A stretch of 36,822 nucleotides of DNA, from positions 1 to 36,822 of the forward strand of contig DUPW01000056.1 of the NCBI GenBank assembly GCA_012838125.1, written 5' to 3'. The notes beneath the pieces were generated by a model. The model had not been told where the DNA came from. It worked only from the letters and a program-made list of their open reading frames with translations, and made no database searches. Below, piece by piece: positions 12,337-22,523 of this stretch. The position numbers and the translations under genes were made by a program. This DNA comes from Papillibacter sp. GTDB lineage: Bacteria; Bacillota; Clostridia; Oscillospirales; Oscillospiraceae. Position 1 is the first letter of the stretch, and the number at the start of each line of letters is the position of its first letter.

Positions 12337-12771
12337 ATGAAACACGTAACGATTTACACAGACGGAGCCTGCAGCGGCAACCCCGGCCCCGGCGGCTGGG
12401 GTGCCATCCTCATGTACGGAAGCCATAAAAAAGAAATCTCCGGCGGTGAGCCGATGACCACCAACAACCGCATGGAACTGCTCGGCGTCATCACCGCTCT
12501 GGAGCAGCTGAAAGAGCCCTGCAAAGTATCTCTCCACACCGACTCGCAGTATATTGTAAACGCCATCAATCAGGGCTGGCTTAAAAACTGGAAGGCCCGG
12601 GGCTGGAAGCGTAAAGAAGGAGAGCTGAAAAACCCCGACCTCTGGCAGCGCCTATCCGCCCTGCTGGAAACCCACGATGTGACGTTTATCTGGGTAAAGG
12701 GACACGCCGAAAACGCGTATAATAACCGCTGTGACGAACTGGCCGTAAAAGAGCGGCTGAAGTTTGCATAA
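12337..12771 (+). CDS. rnhA: Ribonuclease HI
   Basis: [28 protein letters not shown]…[17 protein letters not shown]…[11 protein letters not shown]…[18 protein letters not shown]. Confidence 0.97.
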   Translation: MKHVTIYTDGACSGNPGPGGWGAILMYGSHKKEISGGEPMTTNNRMELLGVITALEQLKEPCKVSLHTDSQYIVNAINQGWLKNWKARGWKRKEGELKNPDLWQRLSALLETHDVTFIWVKGHAENAYNNRCDELAVKERLKFA

Positions 12772-12793
12772 TGCGACATGAGGAGGAGCGCCA

Positions 12794-13174
12794 ATGGGAT
12801 TTACGTTTCTGCACAACAACTTTAACGTCCTCGACCTTGAAAAAAGCCTGAAGTTTTACGACGAAGCCCTGGGCCTGAAGGAAGTCCACCGCATGACAGC
12901 GCCGGACGGCAGCTTCATCATCGTCTTCCTCGGAGACGGCCGCACGTCCCACCAGCTGGAGCTGACGTGGCTGCGTGACCGCACGGAGCCCTACGACCTC
13001 GGCGACAACGAGTTTCATCTCGCCGTTGCGGCGGATAACTACGAAGAAGCCATGGCAAAGCACCGGGAGATGGGCTGTATCTGCTATGAAAACACGGATA
13101 TGGGCATCTACTTCATCGAAGACCCGGACGGCTACTGGATTGAAATCCTCCCGCCGCACAAGGACGGGAAATAG
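12794..13174 (+). CDS. VOC/glyoxalase family protein (lactoylglutathione lyase-like)
   Basis: FLHNNFNVLDLEKSLKFYDEALGLKEVHR…DMGIYFIEDPDGYWIEILPP. Confidence 0.87.
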   Translation: MGFTFLHNNFNVLDLEKSLKFYDEALGLKEVHRMTAPDGSFIIVFLGDGRTSHQLELTWLRDRTEPYDLGDNEFHLAVAADNYEEAMAKHREMGCICYENTDMGIYFIEDPDGYWIEILPPHKDGK

Positions 13175-13199
13175 CCCGAAACGACAATTTAAATGTGGA

Positions 13200-13233
13200 A
13201 AACCCCGGCCTGAACAACAGGCTGGGGTTTTTT
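13200..13233 (+). terminator. Intrinsic terminator for the gyrBA-rnhA-VOC run
   Basis: AACCCCGGCCTG-AACAA-CAGGCTGGGGTT followed by TTTT. Confidence 0.88.
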
Positions 13234-13242
13234 GTGGATAAC

Positions 13243-13275
13243 TTAAAAATCTTCGCTATCGAAGAAGCGAAAACC
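13243..13275 (-). terminator. Weak candidate terminator for the atp operon
   Basis: Minus strand TTCGCT-TCTTCGAT-AGCGAA followed by GATTTTT. Confidence 0.45.
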
Positions 13276-13276
13276 G

Positions 13277-13693
13277 TCATCGGCGGCGGTACTTTGCGCT
13301 CACGCTCAAACGGGCCATAGCCCGGGCCAGGGCCATCTTGTTCTGGGTGTATTCACTCATGCTCTGCCTCTGGCGAAGCCGCTCCTCGGCGCGGCGTTTT
13401 GCCTCCTCGGCGCGGAGGCGGTCGATATCCTCCGGCCGCTCGCAGGCCTGCAGGTACACGGAGGTGAGCTCATGCCCCAGCTCAAGGAAGCCTTCCGAGT
13501 TAAAGGCCTCGATGGTCTGCCCCTCCGGTGTTTTAATGACGATGGAGCCTACGACAACGGGCATCACAATGGGCGCATGGCCGGCGAGGAAGGTAAACTG
13601 CCCGTCCGTCGTCGTCACGGTGAGGGACACCGCCTCCCCTTCAAAGAAGGGGCGCTCCGGCGTGAGCACTTCGAGGTTAAAGACTTTTTCCAT
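13277..13693 (-). CDS. atpC: ATP synthase F1 epsilon subunit
   Basis: FNLEVLTPERPFFEGEAVSLTVTTTDGQFTFLAGHAPIVMPVVVGSIVIK; downstream of atpD. Confidence 0.94.
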   Translation of the reverse strand: MEKVFNLEVLTPERPFFEGEAVSLTVTTTDGQFTFLAGHAPIVMPVVVGSIVIKTPEGQTIEAFNSEGFLELGHELTSVYLQACERPEDIDRLRAEEAKRRAEERLRQRQSMSEYTQNKMALARAMARLSVSAKYRRR

Positions 13694-13707
13694 GCCACAT
13701 CGCCCCC

Positions 13708-15959
<2,252 letters not shown>

Positions 15960-15976
<17 letters not shown>

Positions 15977-17711
15977 TTTCCACACCTTCCTCAGCGAGAA
16001 ACTGCGAAAAACACGCCACGATGGCGGCCTTGTCGCCCTCCGAGAGGGCGCCCGTTTCGTTGATACGGCGCATCACGAAGGGTTCGTTTTTGTGGATAAA
16101 GTCCACAAGCCGCCCCCGCACCTGCAGGATTTCGCTTTTCGGGTACGCGGAAAACACGCCGCAGGAGACGGCAAGGAGCAGGGCAACCTGCTCCGAGAGG
16201 GTAAAGAGCAGGTCCTGCCGCTGCTTTAAGAGTTCCATGAGCCGCTCACCGCTTTGAAGCATCGCCGCCGTTGCCGCGTCAATATCGGCACCGAACTGGG
16301 CGAACACCGCCATTTCCCGATACTGGGCCACTTCAAGGCGCAGACTGCCCGAAACAGCACGCATGGCCGGACTCTGGGCCGCGCGGCCCACGCGGGAGAC
16401 GGATAGACCGACGTTGATGGCCGGGCGCATACCGGCGTTAAACATCTCCGTCTCAAGGTAAATCTGCCCGTCCGTAATCGAGATGATGTTCGTGGGGATA
16501 TATGCGGAGATGTCCCCCGCTGTTGTTTCCACAATGGGCAGGGCGGTGAGAGACCCGCCCCCCAGCTCGGGTTTTAATTGGGCGGCCCGCTCGAGAAGGC
16601 GGCTGTGGAGATAGAACACGTCGCCGGGGTAGGCCTCACGGCCGGAAGGGCGGCGCAAAAGCAGGGACATGGTGCGGTAGGCCACCGCGTGTTTGGAGAG
16701 GTCATCGTAGACCACCAGCACATCCTTCCCTGCGTACATAAACTCCTCGGCGATGGCGCAGGCGGCGTAGGGTGCGATGTACTGTTTAGCGGCGGTGTCA
16801 CTGCCAAAGGCGGCCACCACCACGGTGTGATCCATGGCACCGGCCTGCTCCAACGTGTGGACAATGGAGGAGACGGTGGAGGCCTTCTGCCCGATGGCGC
16901 AGTAGACGCAGTATACGTCGCCCCCCTTTTGGTTGATGATGGCGGAAAGAGCCATGGCGGTTTTCCCCGTCTGCCTGTCCCCGATAATCAGCTCCCGCTG
17001 ACCCCGGCCGATGGGAATCATACTGTCCACGGACAAAATCCCCGTCTGCAGGGGCCGGCTCACAGGGGCGCGGCTAATGATATCCGGCGCCGGCGCCTCG
17101 ATGGGGCGGAATTTTTCCGCGGTAATGTTGCCCTTTCCGTCCAGCGGGCGGCCGATGGGGTCGATGATGCGGCCGAGAAGCTCCTCGCCCACGCAGACGT
17201 TGGCCACACGGCCGGAGGAGCGGGCCAGGGACGATGTGGATAACTTCCCGTCCAGCAGCGCCGCGCTGGTGCCGCCGATGTGTAGATCGAGGGCAAGGCC
17301 GATGGCGCCGCCGTCAAACTCAATCAGTTCACCGTATCGGCACTGGGAGAGGCCCTTGATTTCCACAATTTCGTCCGACACGCTGAGCACTTCGCCGAAC
17401 TGATAGACAGGGGCATCCTGCTCCGGCACCTCCGCCCGTTTTTTAAGGAAGGTGCCCACCGTGGCAAAGGAGGAGCGCAGCTTAAACCCCTTTTCTTCCC
17501 CCAGCTCACAAATCATCTCGTGGAGCTTTGTGGAGAAGCTCGTGTCGTACACAGCACCGTCCACCACGGCGATAAAGCCGCCGATAAGGCGCCCGTCTAC
17601 AGATACGTCGAAATCGGGGCGGTAGCCCAGCTTCTGCTCGAAACCCGTTATGATTTTGTCGATTGTCTCATTATCGCAAGAAGGTGCGACAAGCAGAACC
17701 GGTCTTTCCAT
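15960..17711 (-). CDS. atpA: ATP synthase F1 alpha subunit with an N-terminal delta-subunit C-terminal-domain-like extension
   Basis: 583 aa. Residues from about 90 onward are a standard alpha subunit (PIGRGQRELIIGDRQTGKTAMALSAIINQ, YDDLSKHAVAYRTMSLLLRRPSGREAYPGDVFYLHSRLLERAA, ISITDGQIYLETEMFNAGMRPAINVGLSVSRVG). Residues 1-75 (MERPVLLVAPSCDNETIDKIITGFEQKLGYRPDFDVSVDGRLIGGFIAVVDGAVYDTSFSTKLHEMICEL) resemble the AtpH C-terminal domain pattern vD..LIGG..v.v.d.v.D.S...kL..m...L. Confidence 0.95.
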
Positions 17712-17713
17712 AT

Positions 17714-18202
17714 TTACCTCGTCTCATTGAAAAAAGCGTCCACAATCGTGTCGTTATCGGCGGCACGGATTTCACGCTGGAGGATTTTTGCGGCAATTTC
17801 TGTGGCCATGAGGGCAATCTCTGCCTGAGCGCCGGCCACAGCCCGCTCTTTTTCCGCGGCGATGCGTGCCCGGGCGTCCTCAACCATGGCATCGGCCTGC
17901 CGTCGGGCGTCGCTTATAATCTCCTCCGCCTGACGGTCCGCCTCCTGCTGGCGCGCACGCGAAAGGGCGCGGGCTTCTTCCTCCGCTTCCTTCAGCCGCT
18001 TTTCGTACTGCTCGGAAAGGGCCTCGGCCTCCGCCTTATTTTGCCGGGCGTCGGCTAAATCCTTTTCGATTTTCTCCCGCCGCTCCCGCAGGAATTTGCT
18101 CACGGGCTTAAAGAGAATGGCCCGCAGGAGCACGAAAAGAATAACGATGTTGACAATGTTAATCAGAATATCAGAAGGGTGCAGTCCTTCCACCCGAATC
18201 AC
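17714..18202 (-). CDS. atpF: ATP synthase F0 subunit b
   Basis: DILINIVNIVILFVLLRAILFKPVSKFLRERREKIEKDLADARQNKAEAEAL: one TM helix plus a charged coiled coil. Confidence 0.94.
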   Translation of the reverse strand: MIRVEGLHPSDILINIVNIVILFVLLRAILFKPVSKFLRERREKIEKDLADARQNKAEAEALSEQYEKRLKEAEEEARALSRARQQEADRQAEEIISDARRQADAMVEDARARIAAEKERAVAGAQAEIALMATEIAAKILQREIRAADNDTIVDAFFNETR

Positions 18203-18231
18203 CTCACGTTTCTTATTATTCGGAGGCTGAC

Positions 18232-18456
18232 TTAGCGGAGGCTGAAAATCATAATCAGAGCCGTCACGAACCCGTAAATAGCGCAGGACTCGGTAATGGC
18301 AAGGCCCAGCAGCAGCAGGGCGTTGATTCGTCCCGACGCTTCCGGCTGGCGGGCCACGGCGTCCACCGCTTTACCGGTGGCAAGGGCCATGCCGAAACCG
18401 GCTGTGGCGCAGGCGAGAAGGCAAAGGGCGACGGCAATAGGCATCAGTGGGTACAT
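18232..18456 (-). CDS. atpE: ATP synthase F0 subunit c
   Basis: 74-aa helical hairpin: GKAVDAVARQPEASGRINALLLLGLAITESCAIYGFVTALIMIF; ion-binding Glu in the second TM helix. Confidence 0.93.
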   Translation of the reverse strand: MYPLMPIAVALCLLACATAGFGMALATGKAVDAVARQPEASGRINALLLLGLAITESCAIYGFVTALIMIFSLR

Positions 18457-18467
18457 GGCAAATCCTC

Positions 18468-19352
18468 CTACTCGGTTGCTTCGTTTATAAATGTCAGTGA
18501 CAGCGTCACAAAGATATACGCCTGAATCAGCGGGTGAAACACGTTAAAATACAGCCCTGCCACGCTGGGGATGCCCACGGCGTACTTGCCGAGGGCGTTT
18601 CGTAAAAGCTCCATCACCACAAGGCCACCCAGCATGTTCCCGAACAGACGACTTGCAAGGGAGACGGGAATGGCAAGGTCCGTAATGAGCTTGATGGGGA
18701 GCACAACGGGCGTGGGGGACGCGAGGGCCTTTATCCGCCCCCGCAGGCCCTTGCGGTATATGCCGTAAAAGTTAATCAGCACGAAGGTGATGATGGCCAG
18801 CGCCCCCGTCATGGTGATATCTGCCGCAGGGGTGCGAAATCCGAACAGCTCAAGGCAGGCGCAGGCCACGAGAAAGGCCGCCACCGTAAACAGGTACGAC
18901 GCCAGAATCTCACCCACGCCGTGGGCGGATTTGGCGGTGTAGTCCGTGATGTACTCCACAGCCACCTCCAGCACATTCTGGATTCCCTTGGGAATCGTCT
19001 CAAGACGGCGCAGGACAGTCAGGCGCAAAATGAGCGCCGCGAGGATGAGAACGGCCATGATTATCCACGTAAAGAGCGTGGTGGTGCTCAGGCTCAGGCC
19101 GAAAAAGTCAAACCGCTCCGGCGCGATGGACACGTGCATCTCCTTTTTCGGCGGCGCGCCCACGAGAAGGTCAATGAGATAGACAACGGCCACGTACCCG
19201 CCCAGCACGACAATGGCGGAAAGGAGCTTTTTTAAACGCTTTTGCCCCTTTGTGGGCTCGTCGCCAATTCTGGCGGCATAGCGCCTGCGCAGAAACCAGC
19301 CCCCAAGGGCGACGGCAGCGGCGATAGCAGCGGTCAGGATTTTCACCGCCAT
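18468..19352 (-). CDS. atpB: ATP synthase F0 subunit a
   Basis: 294 aa multi-TM; VSLASRLFGNMLGGLVVMELL with conserved Arg; FHPLIQAYIFVTLSLTFINEATE C-terminus. Confidence 0.94.
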   Translation of the reverse strand: MAVKILTAAIAAAVALGGWFLRRRYAARIGDEPTKGQKRLKKLLSAIVVLGGYVAVVYLIDLLVGAPPKKEMHVSIAPERFDFFGLSLSTTTLFTWIIMAVLILAALILRLTVLRRLETIPKGIQNVLEVAVEYITDYTAKSAHGVGEILASYLFTVAAFLVACACLELFGFRTPAADITMTGALAIITFVLINFYGIYRKGLRGRIKALASPTPVVLPIKLITDLAIPVSLASRLFGNMLGGLVVMELLRNALGKYAVGIPSVAGLYFNVFHPLIQAYIFVTLSLTFINEATE

Positions 19353-19355
19353 GCT

Positions 19356-19643
19356 TTAGTCACTTCCTTTCGATTTCCGGCCGGTTTTTATAAGGAAGGC
19401 AATCACGGCCCCGGCGATGAGGGCGGCCGTCATGCCGATGGCGGCGAGGTGGAGCTTTTCAGGAAAGAGAAACGCAATACCTAAAAGCGCCGCCGGCGCA
19501 ATAAAGAAAACGGCAAGTCCGAAGAGGATGGTCTTTGGCGTCAGGCCCCCCTTCGTCACGGCTGTAACGAAGCGGGATAAAAGATAGAACTGGCACAGCC
19601 CGAAAAAGGCCCCTATCGCAATTGCCACAAAAAACCACCCCAA
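19356..19643 (-). CDS. ATP synthase I-like small membrane protein
   Basis: 95-aa protein with about three TM helices, first gene of the atp operon. Confidence 0.6.
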   Translation of the reverse strand: MGWFFVAIAIGAFFGLCQFYLLSRFVTAVTKGGLTPKTILFGLAVFFIAPAALLGIAFLFPEKLHLAAIGMTAALIAGAVIAFLIKTGRKSKGSD

Positions 19644-19905
19644 GCTACTTTACTCCTACGAAAAACGAAATTCAAGAACAAAAATCATAAAAATAAACCC
19701 ATTTACCGCCCCGTTATACCCCAATATCGCCAATCTAAAAAAGGCGGCCTCAGAAAACATGGATTTTGCAAGCTGGAGAAAACCGTCCTGCACGGCAGGT
19801 TCATTTTGCTAATTAGAGGAAAAGAGAAAAAAGGCTGAGGCGCCTTTATTCTTCCCGAAAAGCAAGAGAAAACAAAAGTGGAACATTTTACGTATGTTAT
19901 GACGG

Positions 19906-19934
19906 TTGTCTGACCGCGCAATTCGCTATATAAT
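19906..19934 (+). promoter_or_regulatory. Putative sigma-A promoter (distal, oxidoreductase operon)
   Basis: TTGTCT (19906-19911), 17-bp spacer, TATAAT (19929-19934). Confidence 0.6.
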
Positions 19935-20087
19935 CAAATTGGGCGACATAACGCGCCGCCCCACGGCCCAGGGTGGCGCTCCCTGCGGAAAAAGGAAATT
20001 GTGGTTAATTTAAGGTGAAAACGGCGGGGTGCGGCGTGAAATCGTAAGCAAACAAGAACAAATTACAAAAAATCGAAACGAAGCAAA

Positions 20088-20116
20088 TTGTTCTTGCTAT
20101 TTAATCATGTTATACT
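20088..20116 (+). promoter_or_regulatory. Putative sigma-A promoter (proximal, oxidoreductase operon)
   Basis: TTGTTC (20088-20093), 17-bp spacer, TATACT (20111-20116). The -35 overlaps one arm of the inverted repeat CAAGAACAA/TTGTTCTTG (20053-20061/20088-20096). Confidence 0.6.
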
Positions 20117-20235
20117 CTACAATACGTGTGGTTTTTTGCCGGGACGGCGTCGGTTTATGACAAGTCAGGACAATCGGTCCGCAAAAGCGCCCGGCGAAGT
20201 TTTGGCATATAAAAACCAGAAGGGAGAAATGAAAA

Positions 20236-20736
20236 ATGTGCGGCAAATGCTGTGGGAAAAGCGAAGCATACCTCAAGCCGTTTGAGGATATAATGGCGGA
20301 CTTTGAGGGTAAAGAGTCCGACCTGATTCCCATTTTACAGAGAATTCAAGCGGCGTACGGTTATCTGCCGGAGGACGTTATCCGGGAGCTCTCCGAGCGG
20401 ACGGGCATTTTCGTCACGAAAATCATGGGCGTCGCCACGTTCTACTCGCAGTTTCGGCTCGAACCCATTGGTGAGCACACGATTCGCGTCTGCTTCGGAA
20501 CGGCCTGTCACGTCAACGGCGCCGAAGCCATCGCCGACGCACTCAGCGACGAACTGAAGGTCCCCGTGGGCGGCACCACGCCGGACGGCAAGTTTACGCT
20601 GGAATCCGTGGCGTGCCTCGGGTGCTGTTCCCTTGCCCCCGTCATTACCATTGACGACGAGACCTACGGCCGCCTCACGGCGGATAAGGCAAGAGACATC
20701 ATTCGCGACATGTATGCAAAGGAGGGCGCGAAATAA
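20236..20736 (+). CDS. NuoE/HydC-like [2Fe-2S] thioredoxin-fold subunit (StnA-like)
   Basis: LIPILQRIQAAYGYLPEDVIRELSERTGIFVTKIMGVATFYSQFR…CFGTACHVNGA…CLGCCSLAPV. Confidence 0.9.
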   Translation: MCGKCCGKSEAYLKPFEDIMADFEGKESDLIPILQRIQAAYGYLPEDVIRELSERTGIFVTKIMGVATFYSQFRLEPIGEHTIRVCFGTACHVNGAEAIADALSDELKVPVGGTTPDGKFTLESVACLGCCSLAPVITIDDETYGRLTADKARDIIRDMYAKEGAK

Positions 20737-22505
20737 TGAAAATTGTCATCGGCCTTGGCAGCTGCGGCATTGCGTCCGGCGGCTTAAAAGTCAAGGAAGA
20801 GTTTGAAAAGCTGCTTTCAGCAAACCCGAACGCCGGCGCAGAGCTTGCGGAAACGGGCTGCATGGGCATGTGCTATAAGGAAGTCAACGTGGAAATCATC
20901 GAAGATGGCGGCCGCAGCACCATCTACGGTGAAGTAGACGCCGAGCGCGCCCGTGAAATATTTGAAAACCACGTCCTCGGCGGCAAGCCCGTGGAGGACT
21001 ACGTCGTCCGCTCCAGCTACGGCGAAAACGAGCACGACGCCTTCTTTAACGGCCAATACCGCTACGTGCTGGACCGCTGCGGCAAGATTAACCCCGAATC
21101 CATTGACGAAGCCATCGCAGCGGGCGCCTACCGCGGCGCGGAAAAGGCGCTTAAGACCATGACGCCGGAAGAAATCATCGACGAAGTCTTAAAGTCCGGC
21201 CTGAAAGGGCGCGGCGGCGCCGGCTTCCCCACGGGACAGAAATGGAAGTTCGCCCGCGCTCCGAAGGCGGACCAGAAATACATTATCTGTAACGCCGACG
21301 AAGGGGACCCCGGCGCGTTCATGAACCGCTCCGTTTTGGAGGGTGACCCTCACGCCGTCATCGAAGGCCTTCTCATCGGCGGCTACGCCATTGGTGCCAC
21401 AGAGGGCTACATCTACGCCCGCGCCGAATACCCTCTCGCCATCAAGCGCCTGAAAATCGCCATCGCGCAGGCGGAGGAGCGGGGCTACCTGGGCAAAAAC
21501 GTCATGGGAACCGGCTTTGACTTCCACCTGCACATCAAGGAAGGCGCCGGCGCCTTCGTCTGCGGTGAGGAGACAGCGCTTATCGCCTCCATCGAGGGCC
21601 AGCGCGGCATGCCGCGGATGCGTCCCCCCTTCCCGGCCAACCGCGGCCTGTTCGGCAAACCCTCGAATATTAACAACGTTGAAACCCTCGCCGTCGTCGG
21701 CCGTATCATCGCCGACGGTGCGGAAAAATACACCACCCTTGGCACGGAAAAAAGCTCCGGCACGAAGGTCTTCGCCCTTGCCGGTAAGGTCAAGCGCGGC
21801 GGCCTTGCAGAAGTTCCGCTGGGCACCACCCTTCGGGACGTCATCTACGGCATCGGCGGCGGCACCGTCTCCGGCAAGCCCCTCAAGGCCGTTCAGATGG
21901 GCGGCCCCTCCGGCGGATGCATCCCTGCCGACCTTCTCGACACCCCTATCGACTACGACACACTGGCCGCCACGGGGGCCATCATGGGCTCCGGCGGCAT
22001 GATCGTCATGGACGAAGACAACTGCATGGTGGACATCGCCCGCTACTTCCTCACCTTCATCCAGTCCGAATCCTGCGGCAAGTGCACCTTCTGCCGTATC
22101 GGCACACGCCGGATGCTGGAAATCCTCACCCGCATCACCAAGGGCGAGGGCCAGGAGGGCGACATTGAACTCCTTGAAGAGCTGGCTATGCAGATTAAGA
22201 GAAGCTCCCTGTGCGGACTGGGGCAGACGGCTCCGAACCCCGTCCTGTCCACCATCCGCTACTTCCGGGACGAATACGAAGCCCACATCCGGGACAAGAA
22301 GTGCCCCGCTCACCAGTGCAAGGCACTCATCCGCTATGAAATCCACGAAGACAAGTGCGTCGGCTGTACGGTCTGCGCCCGCAAGTGCCCTGTTGAGGCC
22401 ATTTCCGGCAGTGCCAAAAAGCCGCATACCATCGATCAGGAAAAGTGCATCAAGTGCGGCATCTGTAAGAGCGCCTGCCGCTTTGACGCCATTACGGTAG
22501 ATTGA
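20736..22505 (+). CDS. NuoF/HydB-like NADH-binding flavoprotein with C-terminal 2[4Fe-4S] domain (StnB-like)
   Basis: GLKGRGGAGFPTGQKWKFA, NADEGDPGAFMNRSVLEGDPHAVIEG, ESCGKCTFCRIGTRRMLEIL, C-terminal CVGCTVCARKCP and CIKCGICKSAC. Confidence 0.92.
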   Translation: MKIVIGLGSCGIASGGLKVKEEFEKLLSANPNAGAELAETGCMGMCYKEVNVEIIEDGGRSTIYGEVDAERAREIFENHVLGGKPVEDYVVRSSYGENEHDAFFNGQYRYVLDRCGKINPESIDEAIAAGAYRGAEKALKTMTPEEIIDEVLKSGLKGRGGAGFPTGQKWKFARAPKADQKYIICNADEGDPGAFMNRSVLEGDPHAVIEGLLIGGYAIGATEGYIYARAEYPLAIKRLKIAIAQAEERGYLGKNVMGTGFDFHLHIKEGAGAFVCGEETALIASIEGQRGMPRMRPPFPANRGLFGKPSNINNVETLAVVGRIIADGAEKYTTLGTEKSSGTKVFALAGKVKRGGLAEVPLGTTLRDVIYGIGGGTVSGKPLKAVQMGGPSGGCIPADLLDTPIDYDTLAATGAIMGSGGMIVMDEDNCMVDIARYFLTFIQSESCGKCTFCRIGTRRMLEILTRITKGEGQEGDIELLEELAMQIKRSSLCGLGQTAPNPVLSTIRYFRDEYEAHIRDKKCPAHQCKALIRYEIHEDKCVGCTVCARKCPVEAISGSAKKPHTIDQEKCIKCGICKSACRFDAITVD

Positions 22506-22523
22506 CGGATGGAGGTCGAAAAC

